This document shows, piece by piece, positions 33,779-46,517 of a stretch of DNA of 64,000 bases; positions within the stretch are counted from its first letter, which is position 1, and every line of letters starts with the position of its first letter. Source of the stretch: Coix lacryma-jobi var. lacryma-jobi (lineage: Eukaryota; Streptophyta; Magnoliopsida; Poales; Poaceae); contig CM019824.1 in the NCBI GenBank assembly GCA_009763385.1, forward strand, positions 152,464,305-152,528,304. The letters are read 5' to 3'. Made by a program: the position numbers and the translations under genes. The notes under the pieces are model-generated. The model searched no databases, had not been told where the DNA came from, and worked only from the letters and a program-made list of their open reading frames with translations.

Positions 33779-35397
33779 CTACAACCCCGGCCAACCAGGC
33801 CACCCCTGAGAGGGGCCGCCTGGTTCACCCCCGGTCTGGTTCCATCGGTGGTTGTTCGAACCTTGTGACGGAGGAGGCTGCAAAAGGTCATGTCAGACAA
33901 GGAAATGAAATAAATGAAACACTGAAGTATTGATACTCACAGGAGCAGCTCCGGGGTCCTGAGACGGCGGTGGAGGAGCCATGAGCGTCTGCGGCACGGC
34001 CATGCCCTGGGAGGCCATGAAGGCGATGAGCTCCACCATCTGCTTAGCTTGAGCCTCCATCTGGGCCGACATCTGTGACCGCATCTGGAACTCGGACACC
34101 TGGCGCTCCTGCCTTTCTTTTTCCAGGCGGGCCTGCGATAATACAAAGTGAATGTTAGAACAATGCAAACATTTAAAGATCAATGTACGATGAGTAAAAT
34201 AGAAATAACCTCGAGCTCGGCGACCCGCGACTGCGCAGGCGACGGGCGTGGGCGTATGGGGACGCTCCCGCTCGTGCTCTGTGCTCGGAGCTGGGACAGA
34301 GTGGGAGTGGAGGCCGTGTCGATGACGCCGTCGCCAAGCCAGAACCGCCCGTGCTTCTTCCCTCCTCCAATCCTCATGACGATGCTCCCGTCCAGGTCCG
34401 CGGTGGCGGGATCAAAGTCATCCCCATGGACCGTCCTTGCCGCCTCTGAGTAGTCAGTGAGGCGGGAGTGGACGCTGGAGTTGGTGTACGCGTCGGCAGG
34501 ATCGTCGGGGTTGTAGGAGGTCTCCGCTGCCGTGGCCTTGCCCTTGTGGGACATGGCGTATGCCGCCACCGTGCCGCAAGGCTGGCCACCGTGTGCCTCC
34601 GACTGCGAGGAAGACAACAAGATGATTAGCAATCAGGCAACATTTGATCGAGGAATTGATAAAGTCTTTCACGTACCCAAGCTTGTGCGTACTCGGCGAG
34701 GTTGCGGTTTCCCTGGTGGTGTGGTACACCTGGCATCTGCAGACGCGCCTCCCGGGCCTAGGCGTGGTGGGCCGCCCACTCTTCGGATAGCCACCGGTCC
34801 ACGATCATCTCCCAGCACTCGGGAAACGACTGGCACCATTGGGGGATCATCTGCACATCATCAAGTATTTCACGTCTAAGCGTCAGATGAAAAGTACCAA
34901 AAGCTTAATCTCAAAAGAAAACACTTACCTGCAGGAACTGCGCCCGGCCCAGCGTCATGCCTCTCGCCTGGGCCTTCGTCACCCTCGTGGCCAAGACCGT
35001 GGCGTTGTAGGTGATGATGGCCTGCAGTCTCGCCTCGTAGATCATGTCGGTGACGAGCTTCCTACAGGCCCGGGTAGCCGTCACCTCCGCCACTGCCTCC
35101 TTCCCCGGCTCGCACTTGAAGTAGTTCTGCATACAGACACAATACGAGGCGAGACAGTAATTAAAGAAAAAATATGATGAATTTGATATTGTTTGACGAA
35201 GACTTACCCACAGCTCCGCTCTAACCCGCGCCGCCTTGTTGGGGAAGTCTGGGTCTGGGGCGACGCTGTAGTGGTCAAAGGTGTAGGCCGGCTCGTGCCT
35301 CCCGGCATACTGTACTATGCCGGGGTAGTGCTCGCGGCACAGGAGACCCAGGATGCCGTTGGGTTTGCGGCCTTTAGGCCCCACAAAGTCTCATCCC
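33779..35397 (-). pseudogene. CACTA-encoded TNPA-like / plant transposase (Ptta/En/Spm) protein, partial, nonsense-mutated
   Basis: Six exons with GT-AG borders: 35208-35397, 34929-35126, 34677-34850, 34210-34602, 33941-34132, 33779-33877; TAG stop at 33779-33781. The product matches the common grass CACTA second protein: a region around YFKCEPGKEAV and ACRKLVTDMIYEARLQ, a variable linker, a Gln/Glu-rich coiled-coil stretch (EKERQERQVSEFQMRSQMSA), and a Pro/Gly-rich tail. The family is thought to bind subterminal repeats. An in-frame TAG lies in the third exon (near 34757, after HHA). The N-terminal exon or start codon was not found, so the gene is probably incomplete. The annotation rests on recognised sequence style, not a search. 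Confidence 0.8.
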
Positions 35398-36320
35398 CTG
35401 CACAAGTGATTAAAAAAGATTATTAGCTTCTATTTCTATTTTGAATCTCATCACATGTGATGCCAGGAGTGAGATCTCAGGGTTTCAACCATCTTGCGCC
35501 ACCACTTCCTCCAAACATTTCCAAATTTTTTTGTAGCCTCTGCATGCGATGCCAAGGTCACTCGTCCGTTTTCATGATTTTCTGACTTCGTTTGTATTTT
35601 TAATAATTTTAAATGCAATATCACCCAACTTGGTCGCCGTTTCTCGTGCACGAGACGGTCGAGTCTCCGCGCCTGTCCCTGGATACGGTGTCGAAATACA
35701 CTCTAAAGAATTAATACCATTTTTCGAATCGCTGAGTTTTATTATTTCATGCACCTGCAGTTCAAACGTGCGTCCCGCGGGAAAAATCATCAAATTAAAG
35801 AAAATGCGCGAAATATAGCAAGATTTATGGAAAACACTTTAAATTTAAAATCTAGGCTTTCAGTACTGTAGCAAGGCCACAGAAAAAATTGGGAGAAAAA
35901 ATACAAAAAAAAAAATAAAATGCTTTGCCGAGGGCTTCCTAAAACCCTCGGCAAAGAGCACCTATGTCGAGAGCCAGGGCCAGGGCTCTCGGCGTAGTGT
36001 TTATCCAAAAAAAAATTTCGAGGCTTTGCCGAGAGCCTAACAGAGGACTCTTGGCAAAGGTAACGGCGCAGGACGAGCCGTTTGCGAACGACCCGTTCGC
36101 CGAGGTTCCGTCTACGCCGAGGGTTTAGCCCTCGGCATAGGGTATCTTTGCCGAGAGTCAGACTTCGCCGAGAGTCTGGCCCTCGGCGTACAATTCTTCG
36201 CCGAGATCCGTACAGTGCCGAGGGCTGACTCTCGGCAAATACCTCTTTGCCGAGTGCCCGTGTTTTAGCCCTCGGCAAAACGGCGGGCTCTCGGCATAGA
36301 GCCCGTCTCCGGTAGTGACT

Positions 36321-36951
36321 CGCTCTTGCCATCTAGCTCACCACCCCCCTAAATCCCTAATAATGCTAAAGCTGATTCAGTTAGCAGATCAGGAAAGGCT
36401 TTCTTTACATCTACAGTAATCATCACTCTGATCATCATTGCCCACAGGTGGCGATCGTCGAGCACTCGAGCTAGCTTGTTCATGCAAGGACGCCACTGCG
36501 TTGAATTCCACCATATGCATATGCTTGTGCTCCCTAGCTCCTGAATGTATATAAAACAAAGATCCACTGTACATCATGTACATGTACATATGCTGCTTCT
36601 TTATGTCAAATGCCTTTCTATACGGCCCGGCCGTCGTCTCATACGTCACGCGTATGCAGTATGCTTATTATGAGCTACTGTGTTGTCGTATTGTCCAGCG
36701 TCCTCGGGCAGGGGCACGAAGTTAGTGAGATACAGTGCGCGGTCTCCATGAGGTAGGTGTACAAATTGAACCGAGATACAGTATACTCCGTATATGGTTT
36801 TTTCTTCTACAACCCACTGCTTTGAATTCATCATATGGGGTTGAGAAAGTTTGATGAGCCGCCGTCCGTTTGGATCAACGAAGAAGTAGGCAGCCCCGGG
36901 ATCGATCGATTGTACAGTCTTAAATGCTGAACATGCATTTTATTTTACTTT
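36321..36951. other. Intergenic, no gene recognised
   Basis: Short frames only. No transposon ends were seen apart from the flanking elements. Confidence 0.4.
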
Positions 36952-37192
36952 GGCCTTGTTTAGTTTCGCCAACTTTCACCAAATATTTCTAGATTGCCCG
37001 TCACATCAATCTTTAGTTGTATGCATGTAGCATTAAATGTAGGTAAAAAAAATAATTGATTGTACTTTTAGTATCTACATGTCGAGATGAATCTTTTAAG
37101 TCTTGTTGATCCATATTTGGATAAAGTTTGTCAAATAACAACGAAAGTGCTACAGTGCCGAATCCAAATATTTCTCGGAACTAAACAAGCCC
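36952..37192. mobile_element. MITE, GGCCTTGTTTAGTT family
   Basis: Ends GGCCTTGTTTAGTTTCG and CGGAACTAAACAAGCC, flanked by TTT on both sides. Internal words TGTAGCATTAAATGTAGG and AACGAAAGTGCTACAGTG are shared with the copies at 9978 and 10209. Confidence 0.85.
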
Positions 37193-37903
37193 TTTGTTTT
37201 TGCATGACATGTAACAGGGTCATGTTCACTCAGTTATGGTACAGTGTTTTTCTCTAATAAAACACCATCAGCCGGAGCCATCTGCCCAACAGCCGGTAGA
37301 TATTCCTCGCTCTAGTCTAGCGTAGTAGCGTTCCTCTTCCTCCTCCATCTGATCTACCACCTCCCATGCTGTTTAAATGCAAGTGAAAACACAGCAAAAC
37401 CAGTCGCCATCTCGCTGTAGAAAACGTCGATGTAACAGCGGACAGTTACAGTCCAAAGGAGAATCTATTCTCATCTGCAGCAGCGCGCAGCAGAGGCAGG
37501 CAAAGGCCCGGCCGGCCATGTTGAGCGAGCGAGCAAGCTATTCCATACTAGGGGATAGAGATAGTCCAGAGCGGCAGAAGAGAAAGCTGCATGCATGCGT
37601 ACGCGCTTCACTTCACCTCGCGAGGGATCATTGGCAATTCTCAGGAGCCCCAGTATGCGTGGTTCAGTTAAATAGGGAAAGTGCATGCCATGCTTGGGTG
37701 CCTTTCAACTTTCTTTCAGGCGTTTCAGGCTTTTCAGTCGCTTGTGTTGGTAAAATGGTAAACAGGAGCATGATAGCAGCTTTTCTCACCATTATTATAA
37801 ATTTAATTTGAAATGTGAGTGCAATATTAGATAGCTACTGATATACTATACATACCTTGCACAAATGATTCTTCTTGACAAATATACTTATATATATATA
37901 TAG
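37193..37903. other. Intergenic, no gene recognised
   Basis: An open frame at 37377-37811 has no recognisable domain and low coding plausibility. It is left uncalled. Confidence 0.4.
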
Positions 37904-38157
37904 TACTCTCTCCATCCTAAATTATAGGTCATTTCAAAAATCTTAAAGAGTCAAAGTTTTTTATATTTAACTAAATTTATATAATAAGATAATAGTATTT
38001 ATGATACCAACTAATTAAGTATAATTGATTCTTAATTAGCTATATATTTTCATAGTATACCTATTTTATGTCATAAATCTTTGTGTATATTTTCTATAAA
38101 TTTTAATCAAACTTAAAATATTTTGATAGTTTGACTGAACAAAATTCTTAGAACGAA
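37904..38157. mobile_element. Stowaway-like MITE, degraded right end
   Basis: Left end TACTCTCTCCATCCTAAAT, AT-rich body with TTTGACTGAACAAAATTC near the right end, then AGAACGAAA in place of a full GGACGGAGGGAG terminus. Confidence 0.6.
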
Positions 38158-38931
38158 ACACATGTGTCGATCGTCTTTTGGCCAAGTTCTCTGATCTGCT
38201 AGTCAGATTTTGTTTCCCTATACAAATTTATCTCGCGCGCATGCACGAAATATTCGAGGTGCACATGTTTTCCCCCTCATCACTTTATTATTATAGCACA
38301 CGTACATAGCGATCTGCATCAAGTCATGGTCATGGAGCAGGAGGATCCACGACGAGTCGATCGTCTTGCTTTGGGCGGCGGTCCAGACTCTATAATAAAG
38401 GCGTGCGCGCGCGCGTTCATGCATCTCATGTCATGAAGAGGCGCCCTAGCTACGCCATGCCGCCAATCATGCATGGGCTATAATATGCTACCGCCACTAG
38501 CCCACCGGCCGGTCGACGACGACGACGACGACGTCGACGGCGACGGTAGCTCAATCCGGCCCTTTCCATGCTTGTCATGGCGCGCAGAAGGTACGGTTTG
38601 TCTCTTCCTCTGGGAAGAAGAGGACACTCACACTACAGTAGGAGGGAGAGATCAGCTCGAACAACGTAACTAGGCCACACTGCTCCGGGCCGGCCGGCGT
38701 ACCGATCGATCCTACTCGATCCTGAGTGTCTTGATCGGCCTGTGTTCGTGCTCTGGAGAGTCTGGGCTCGAGAGCTGTACTAGACTGGCCCGTACGTAGT
38801 CTTCAGCCACGTACTGTTTGCCCTAATTAATCGCGGTGTCGTCCCGGCAAAGGTTAATGGCCGTTGCTGTGTGTGTGTGATGGTGTCCGGTGATCCAAAA
38901 CGTACTGTACGATCGACGAGGTTCGGACTTT
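38158..38931. other. Intergenic with (GCGC)n and (GAC)n stretches
   Basis: A GACGACGAC run lies at about 38516-38541 and an alternating GC run near 38403-38414. No gene recognised. Confidence 0.4.
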
Positions 38932-40275
38932 GTTTAGTTGGAGGTGTAAAATTTTTTAACGTGTCAATCGGATTAAGAAAACAAATTACATATTCCGTCT
39001 CGAAACCATGTGAGACGAATTTAAGTTGGAGTGTAAAAACTTTTTGCGTATCACATCGGATTAAGAAAATAAATTACATACTCCGTCTCGAAACCGTGAG
39101 ACGAATTTATTAATACTAATTAATTCATCATTAGCGTATGTTTACTGTAGCACAACATTGTTAAAATAGGCTTAAAAAACCGTCTCATAAATTACACGCA
39201 ATATGTGTAATTGTTATTTTTTTAGAAGGTTTTCCCTGCTTTTGTATTTCGAAAAGCAACCAATACAACATCCAATATTTAAAACATTCATGGCGATAAC
39301 GCCTTTAACAGGTCCAAACGGCTTACAACCCAGTAACCTCACAACCAAAATCAGCAACACAATAACTATCTACGAAGCACTCAAAATCCTCGTCTGAAAC
39401 CGCATTGCTGGGGTCCAAACGCCGAGCAGCCGATGGTTCCAACCTTGATGATGAGTCCGTCTGAACAGTCCAAAGGATCTGTGGCGGAGACAAAGCTTCT
39501 TTTTCTAGGCGGCTTGCGACTTCCTCCACTCGAGCTCCCAGGTCCTGCTTGAACATCGGAATCCAGCTCCTTGTCATATTCACAATCCACAACAATAGTC
39601 TTCTGATCCCACTCCATCTTGTACTCTGAAAATACAAAGAATTTCTTAGTTTCCAAACTGCCCACATCAAAGTTGAGGTGAAAATATTCAACTGGTTTTG
39701 CTTTTTACTAGCTATCCATAAGCAGGCCACCGACTCAAAACTTTCCCTAACCTTCCTGCCCAACACTTTAGACAAAACTTGCCAAGCTAACTTGGCCACA
39801 CAACACTCAAAAAAGAGGTGAGAAACAGATTCGTGTTCATTACAGAACAAACAAGTTGGATCACTAACTTTCCTTCTCTTCGCAAGGTTATATCTCGTCA
39901 AAATTCTATTATTAGAAACCAGCCATAAGAAGAATTGAACCCTAGGAGGTATGCATAACTTCCAGACAACACTAACATAAACTTGGGTGATCCCCCTATT
40001 AGAGATAACTGCATAAAGAGACTGAACTCCAAACTTTCCAGAAGGAGTAAAAGTCCACAACGCATGATCCTCGTCTTCCGACAGAGGGACTCTCTCAACT
40101 AAAGCCACCAACTCTTCCCAAAGCCGCATGATATTTTCAGATACAGCTCTCCTAAAAGATAGTCTTAAGCTGACTCTAATTGTTATTTTTTAGTCTATGT
40201 TTATTACTCTATGTATATGTCTAAACATTTGATGTGATGGGTAATTTTTTTTTATGGTGAGAACTAAATAAGGTT
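38932..40275. mobile_element. MITE with internal duplication, split by a LINE insertion
   Basis: Left end GGACTTTGTTTAGTTGG, right end in reverse AACCTTATTTAGTTCTC. An 83-bp internal segment is repeated (GGATTAAGAAAACAAATTAC at about 38974 and GGATTAAGAAAATAAATTAC at about 39059). The LINE at 39226-40176 separates the left part (to 39225) from the right part (40177 on). Confidence 0.7.
39226..40176 (-). mobile_element. 5'-truncated L1-type LINE with intact target duplication
   Basis: 951 bp flanked by TAATTGTTATTTTTT(T)AG at 39208-39225 and 40177-40193. The single long frame 39323-40129 (268 aa) encodes the ORF2 C-terminus: ALWTFTPSGKFGVQSLY, then the zf-RVT zinc-binding motif CLFCNEHESVSHLFFEC, then a tail. 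The T-rich left flank is where its poly(A) end sits. Typical incomplete target-primed insertion. Confidence 0.9.
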
Positions 40276-41110
40276 GGAGAGGAAGAAACAATCTGACGTG
40301 ACACGCAAATAGTTTTGCACTGTGCAGTAGCAGCTACTGTTTGTGTTTTTGAACACAAGCTCAATCTCTGCTGGTACGGTATGGGTGGGCTCGAGAGCTG
40401 GCCGCTGCGACCGGCAGGAAGGGGCCGGGCTCGAGAGCAAGGAAAAAGCTCGTAACAATAATAATAATAAACAGCTATATGCATTTGTTGATGTACAAAT
40501 TAGGATATTAATATATTTTTTTTCGATATAAAAGTGAAAAGCCGACACAACGGCACTAGCTGGTGTCACGTGATCGTCTTTTGGGATCCTTTTCTCACCT
40601 GAGCTGACGACGATCTGCTCGGAAAATGCCCAGCGAGCAGTGCATGCAGCCATGCACTCGCCATGCATGCATGGCCTATATCTATTACTGTACATCCAGC
40701 CAGCTGCCGGTCATTTTTGACCATCAAGAGAAAAGCCGCGTGCAGCTGCGATGCCTTTTGGGTTCTCACCTGTCTTTCAGGCAGCGGCTAAGCTAGAATA
40801 GATCACACTTCTATGAAGAGTACATATATAATGAAATTTTAGATATAATTATTATTTTTATAAATGTTAGGGATGTTAGGGGGTGTCTAATTTACACGTA
40901 GCTTCACCCCTGCTTTCAGATACGTCTTCTTCTAATATATAATATATAATAATATGGCTCTATTTATTGATTTATCAAGGAGATAGAAGAGCATTTTATA
41001 TCTGTTTTTCTTATAGTATTATGAAAATTGAGCGTACCGTTCCTGATGTGTGTATTCATGAAAAAAGGAGTTGAAGTTATTTTTTTAAGAACCCGCATGT
41101 CAAACATTTC
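40276..41110. other. Intergenic, no gene recognised
   Basis: Includes a short (AAT)n run near 40456 and AT-rich sequence around 40935-40960. No transposon ends recognised. Confidence 0.4.
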
Positions 41111-41396
41111 TAAAGATGCAAATTAGTGACTCTTTTTTTTTTTTGAAAAAGAACAGGAGGGGCTTGCCCCTACTGTGATTTATTAAAATAAAAGGTATAG
41201 AAAAGTACTAAAAAATAATAGACAGGCCTCAAGTCTCAAAAGACTAGAAAGGAAGGAAGTAAAAAAACAAGGAAAATTAAGCTAGACTGTTTAACCATAA
41301 TTCTATCGAAGGGAAGTACTTTCTTTTTGCACGCAAGAGAAGCAGCGCAAAATCTTCTTTGAACTCTCTCTTTGAGTCATGAAGTGAGGAGAGTAT

Positions 41397-44300
41397 CTAA
41401 TTGAGTATGAGACGATTTCTTGCTTTCCAAATTGTCCAACACATGATGATTATGATTTCTGTGAAGAAAGGCACTTGTAGTAGCCTTCTGAAACCATCTA
41501 AGTTCTGCAGGAAATCCATCTGTTGTTCTGTCTGAATTTGTAACCAATTCCAACAAGAAGTTGCGAAGGGGCAATGGATGAAGAGATGACATAAGGATTC
41601 TTCAATATGACCATTGCATAAAGCGCAATTATAATCTTGAACCTCCATGTTTTTCCTTCTTAGCAGCTCTCTGGTACTTAACGTGTCCTTTAACATTAGC
41701 CAACTAAAGACCTTATGTTTATTCTGGCAAGAGCTAGCTCTTCCAAATTCTCTTGAAAGGAGGGTGAACTGCAGCATGGCCACTGAGGTGTCTGTATGCT
41801 TTGGAGACTAAGAAAGTACCTGACTACCAAATGCAGTTCCAAGTGTCAGATTCTGCAGAGAGATTCATTTGCTGAATATCTAAGTTAAGGTGGTCTAGCT
41901 GTGCAAAAGCTTGATTTGTCAAGGGTAGATGAAAGAGAGAAGTCAAGCTCAAGCAATCTTTTGCGGCTGCTAGAGTTGTTTTGGATTTGGCAAAGGAAAA
42001 CAGCTCAGGGTAGGCCTGCATAGGCACTTTGTTGTTCCAAAGATCTGACCAAAGGTAGCATGATCTTCCATCTCTAATAATAGGCATGGGCAAACCTTTG
42101 AACTTGTCTAGCAGCTTTAAGATATCCCTCCACCAGAAGGATCCCTTTTTTGTTTGTGATGGCAAGCTTCCCGAACTATAGTAACTCTCCCAAACCAAGG
42201 AAACCCATGGGATATCTTCTTTGTTAAAAAAATTAAAAAGTTGTTTGAGCAACAAGGCTCCATTTTGTGTTTTTAGGTTTAAGACTCCCAATCCTCCTTC
42301 ATCTTTTGATCTACAAACCCCTATCCATGCAGCCTTTGGTCTCTATTGTGCATTAATGTCCGCTGCCCTCCAAAGACAGTGTTTTCTGAATTTGTCTATT
42401 TGGTTAATGACTGTGCCATGGATGGCAAAGGTTCCCATACAAAAAGTTGGAAACGCTGAGAACACAGAATTTGTTAATTCCAGTCTGCCTACCTGGTTGA
42501 AAAAAGAAGAAGTTGCTGCCAGTCTTCTTTCACATCTGCTTACAAGGGGTGAGAAATCAATCACTCTTGGTTTTGTTAGGCTCAGTGGTAGGCCAAGATA
42601 AATGAAGGGTAAATTTCCTTTTTCACAATTAAAAGTTCTTGCAAGGTGGTCAAGTCTTTCATCAGATTTATGGCAAAGGTGTAGGTATTCAAGAGCCCAT
42701 GCCAAACAGTCTTGTATTGTTCTGGTCTTGATGAACCCATGCATATTGGTTTCTATGAATCAGCCTCTTTATTACTTTCTGAAGTCTGTTGGCTAGTACT
42801 TTTGTCAGTAGTTTCAGTGAGGTATTTAGCAATGATATTGGCCTATAATCTGAAGTAGTCTTTGGGCCCTCTTTCTTAGGGATCAAGGTGATGTAAGAAG
42901 AGTTCAAACTTCTTAGGCATATGCTACTATTACAGAAGTCTTGGCAAAGTCTGTAGAAGTCATGTGCAATGAGAGGCTAGCATACTTTCAGGAACTCATT
43001 ATTGAATCCATCTGGGCCTGGAGATTTGTTGTTTGGAAGGTCTGCAATCACCTGATCAATTTCTATTTTGGTAAAGGGTGTCTCCAGTTCTCTTAGATCT
43101 TCATTGTTGTCTAGGTTGAAAACCATAGTATTGAACTCAGTCTTTCCCAGTCTATCCTTGAAAGCCTCCCACAAGTGATTAGCTTTTTCTTCATGTTGAG
43201 TCAGCATATTACCATCATTGTCATGAACAAAAGCAATTGTATTTTTCCTATGTGTAATTGTTGCATGTGCATGGAAATATTTAGTACTAGCATCTCCCTC
43301 TTTTACCCAGTTTATTTTACCTCTTTGCTTCCAGTACGCCCTCTATTGCTTGAGTAAAGAGATGAGCTTGGTGCTTATGATGTCTCTGAAGTTCCATTCA
43401 ATAAGGGAAAGATCTCTGAAGCATTCAATAGCTTCTAGCAGATTTAGGACTACTTTAACATTTGCAATGGAGGAGGCTAGATTTGGGGAAGCTGATTGCC
43501 ATGATTTCAATAGCCTCCTGAGGGTTTTAAACTTAGCTGTGATAATCTTTGTTGAATCCAAATTTTCCTGTTCCAAAGACCATCCTTGCAGAAGAATAGG
43601 TAGAGTATAAAATCCTCTTTATCCAGCCAGTGGTTTTCAAATCTAAAAATTCTCCCTCTTGGAATTTTAGTATCAATCTCAATAACACAGGGCCAGTGGT
43701 CAGATGTCTCCATGACAAGAGACTTCACTATTAATTTTGGATATTTGGTAGTCGAGGAACTAGAAGAAAAAAACCAATCTAGTCTCTCCATCAGTGGAGG
43801 AGTTTGCTTGTTGGTCCAAGTAAAGTGTCTTCCAAGGAGTGGCAGTTCAACAATTCCAAGGGCACTGATTGCCTCATTGAATAGGTACATTTCATTAACA
43901 TCTCATCCTTCCTTGTTTCTATCTTCTGGCTTTCTGATCAAATTAAAGTCACCTACACTAAGCCAATCAATATTTCCATGCATCTGAATACTACCAAACC
44001 ATTCCAAGAAGTTTCTCTTCCCATTTGGATTGCAAGGAGCATAGATATTGGTGAGGACCCAGAAGTCATTATTGAGCTTTGAGGTGAGCTCTACTGAAAT
44101 GGCATACTCATTCTGGAAGATTTCAGCTCCACTCAACATAGAACTTTTCCAAACTGTCAGCATCCCTCCTGAGCCACCAACCGAAGCTTTGAAGACAAAA
44201 AAATCAAAACCACTTGGGCAAAAATTCCTAATGAAGCTATTGTCAAAAATTTCTCTTTTTGTTTCTTGGAGGCAAACAATGTCACATTTGCTCTCAATGA

Positions 44301-44424
44301 TTTTATCTCTGATAGAACTCCACTTCTTGTTAGAGTTAAGGCCTCTGACATTCCAACATAAAACCTTCCATGATATATTATGGGCCATAAATGGAAACTT
44401 GCATGCTTTGAGAATCTTGGGCAC
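41397..44424 (-). pseudogene. LINE ORF2 (endonuclease, reverse transcriptase, zf-RVT), RT core deleted
   Basis: The endonuclease domain starts near 44375 (CWNVRGLNSNKKW, VCLQETKRE, NIYAPCNPNGKR, SVGDFNLI). A stop at about 43900 splits it from LLGRHFTWTN. The RT N-terminal motifs NNKSPGPDGFNNEFLK (about 43000) and ITLIPKKEG with DYRPISLLN (about 42840-42900) are present. The palm with the active-site FADD or YADD box is missing: the text jumps from YLHLCHKS to DERLDHLARTF near 42665. The linker (42291-41824) and the zf-RVT region (CALCNGHIEESLCHLFIHC, about 41560-41630) follow. Several frameshifts. Such a copy cannot retrotranspose by itself. Confidence 0.9.
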
Positions 44425-44523
44425 TGAAATTCAGTTGCCTTCCTTTTCCTTGTTGCGTTCCATGTCATCCTTCTTCTGTTGCTTCTTGCCTATCGACTTT
44501 GTCTTCCCCTTTTTGGACAAAAT

Positions 44524-46517
44524 TCATTCCTCCAACTTTGATGGATGAATCTGGCATATGTTTGTTCCAATGTTCTTCTTGAGTTCAAGAGAGAGAGTTG
44601 GTGGGTTCAGGGAACAACCCAAACAGTTTGTCTTAGCACATTGGTTTTGTTTGAAGCCCTGACACTTTTCTCTCACTCTCGGACTCCGCCTGACCTCAGA
44701 TTCCATAATAGGAGACTGTCCACCTGCCTTTCTTTCTCTTTTTTAGTTGGAGTAGTGGATAGATCAATGTTCATCAGAGCTTCCTCCTCAATTGTAGCCT
44801 CACTAACGAGAGGAGTGAGCCTTCCACAGATCATTGTGTCCTTTGGGGGACAGACAACTGGAATGGGTAGGTAACACTGGTCCTCCCTCTGTTGAAGCAA
44901 GTCAGGAAGTGAGGAGAAGAGTAGTTTCCTAGCCCAATCAAAATGAGGTGGGGACTCTAACATAACTTTGAAAAAAGATGCCCAATTCTTTGGGAGAGAG
45001 ACAAAAGTATTGCCTATGTCCGAGGTAACAACTGCTGGTTGTCTAGTCCACTGGTGATGATTGGGAGAGAAGCTTGGATGGATTCTTATCATACCCATTT
45101 GTATATTGTTAGCCACCACTTGACCATTTCCATGCCATTCCCTTTGAATGTTATCATCATCATTTTGTATTTCCACTTCATTTATTGGAGCATCTTCTGG
45201 AATTTCTAAGTGTGATTTTTGTTGTTGTTGTCCCTACAGAATAAGAACAAGTGGCTCTTGTAGTTGATTATCTGCCACTTCTTCTTATATCCTATCATGC
45301 TCCTGCTCTTCTGGGTTCTATAGGATTGGAACAATGTGTTGTGTCTCAACTTCTGTATTGACAGTCTGAGGATTTTCTGGGATAACAGGGTGAATGGGGA
45401 CTTCATGAACATCTTCCTCTATAGGGAGCTCATTGAGGTTTTGTTCCAAGACAAGTGGAGCTAGGTTTAGGTTGATACCTTGTTCAGACTCATTGAGATC
45501 CTGTTCCAAAATCGGTGGAGCTAGGTTTAGGTTGATACCCTGTTCAGGTGTTTGCTGTTGTGCAGTATTCCATGAGGGCCACAAATTAATTTGTTGTCCC
45601 TCCACTGTCTGAGATGGCATTCCCCTAATTAGACTTTGTTGCTCCATATTTATTTCAGCATGTTCCCCCTATGTTTGCAACCTTGAACCAAGAAAATCAA
45701 AAGGGGTTAGGTTGGGGCGAATGGGGTTTTGTTCAGCACCGTTGCCCTCATCTCTATGGGTCTCAAATGCATTAGGTCCATCATTTATAGACTTAGAGGG
45801 CAGAGTCCACGGAATAATCTTAGGGTCAGGCAGCTGAGGTGCCACCTGCAAAGCCAAGCCCATGCTCCACCATTCTGCGAAAGAACTAAATGTAGGGGGA
45901 CTACTTGTGCTTGGCCCAAGAGGCACGCTCACTGTCTTGGAGAACCATTTGGGTTGTTCAAGTCGACCTTTTCCTTTAATGTTCCATTCACTCCTCTGGT
46001 TAGTCCTGACCATGTCTCTGTCCAAGCATTGTTGCACAATGCAATTTGCTGCAATATGTTCCTTACACATACACTTATGACATCTAATCTTGAATATGCA
46101 GCCACTCCTTGAATGACTGTTTGAGAGGAAACACGAGCAAAACGTGAAGCTTTTTGTCCATGAATTCTGAGTAAAGTGAAAAGCAGAGGGAGGCTGACTC
46201 GTCCCAATATCTAAATTCAAATTCAAATCTATCCCAGTAGAGTTTGCTATCTTTCCGTGGCCACTATTGACTGACTTCTCTTTGTTGATTAAATTTTTCC
46301 TTACTGAAATTTGAGCTCGGCCATAAAAACAACGGTCTGGAATGACTGCATGAGAACTCCAAGCATCTTCTGAGAAAATCAAACTATCAAAAACAGATTG
46401 TTTGCTTGAAGATTTCTTTGATTCTGCCAAAGTACCAAACTTTTGCTTGATCGGAATGGAGTTTGCTCGTGTTAAAATACTAGACTTTACAGCTATCACA
46501 TAATTTGGATGCTTCAA
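44524..46517 (-). pseudogene. LINE ORF1 (zinc-knuckle RNA-binding protein), broken
   Basis: Probable start at 46517. A CCHC knuckle, CHKCMCKEHIAANC, identifies the nucleic-acid-binding ORF1 of plant L1 elements. A repeated segment follows with two copies of GINLNLAP. In-frame stops occur at 45669-45671 (TAG) and again between about 45180 and 45320. The C-terminal part (44524-44706) has the common RRSPRVREK and CLGCSLNPPTLS motif. In life it would coat LINE RNA. The gene is now non-functional. Confidence 0.85.

Larger units (their letters stand above)
32927..36317 (-). mobile_element. Non-autonomous CACTA (En/Spm) transposon, 3.4 kb
   Basis: Starts CACTACTGGAGGC and ends CTCCGGTAGTG (inverted CACTAC), with 3-bp target ACT at 32924-32926 and 36318-36320. 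Dense subterminal TTTGCCGAGGGC or CTCGGCAAAG repeats fill both ends (about 32940-33530 and 35920-36310), the usual TNPA-binding architecture. Inside is one spliced gene on the minus strand. No TNP2/TNPD transposase is present, so the element depends on another copy. Confidence 0.92.

Noticed and set aside
35790..36332. 180-codon minus-strand frame
   Set aside because: Lies over the CACTA subterminal repeats; its Arg-rich text is the repeat read as protein.
37377..37811. 144-codon plus-strand frame
   Set aside because: No domain, no splice or promoter support, atypical composition for a protein.
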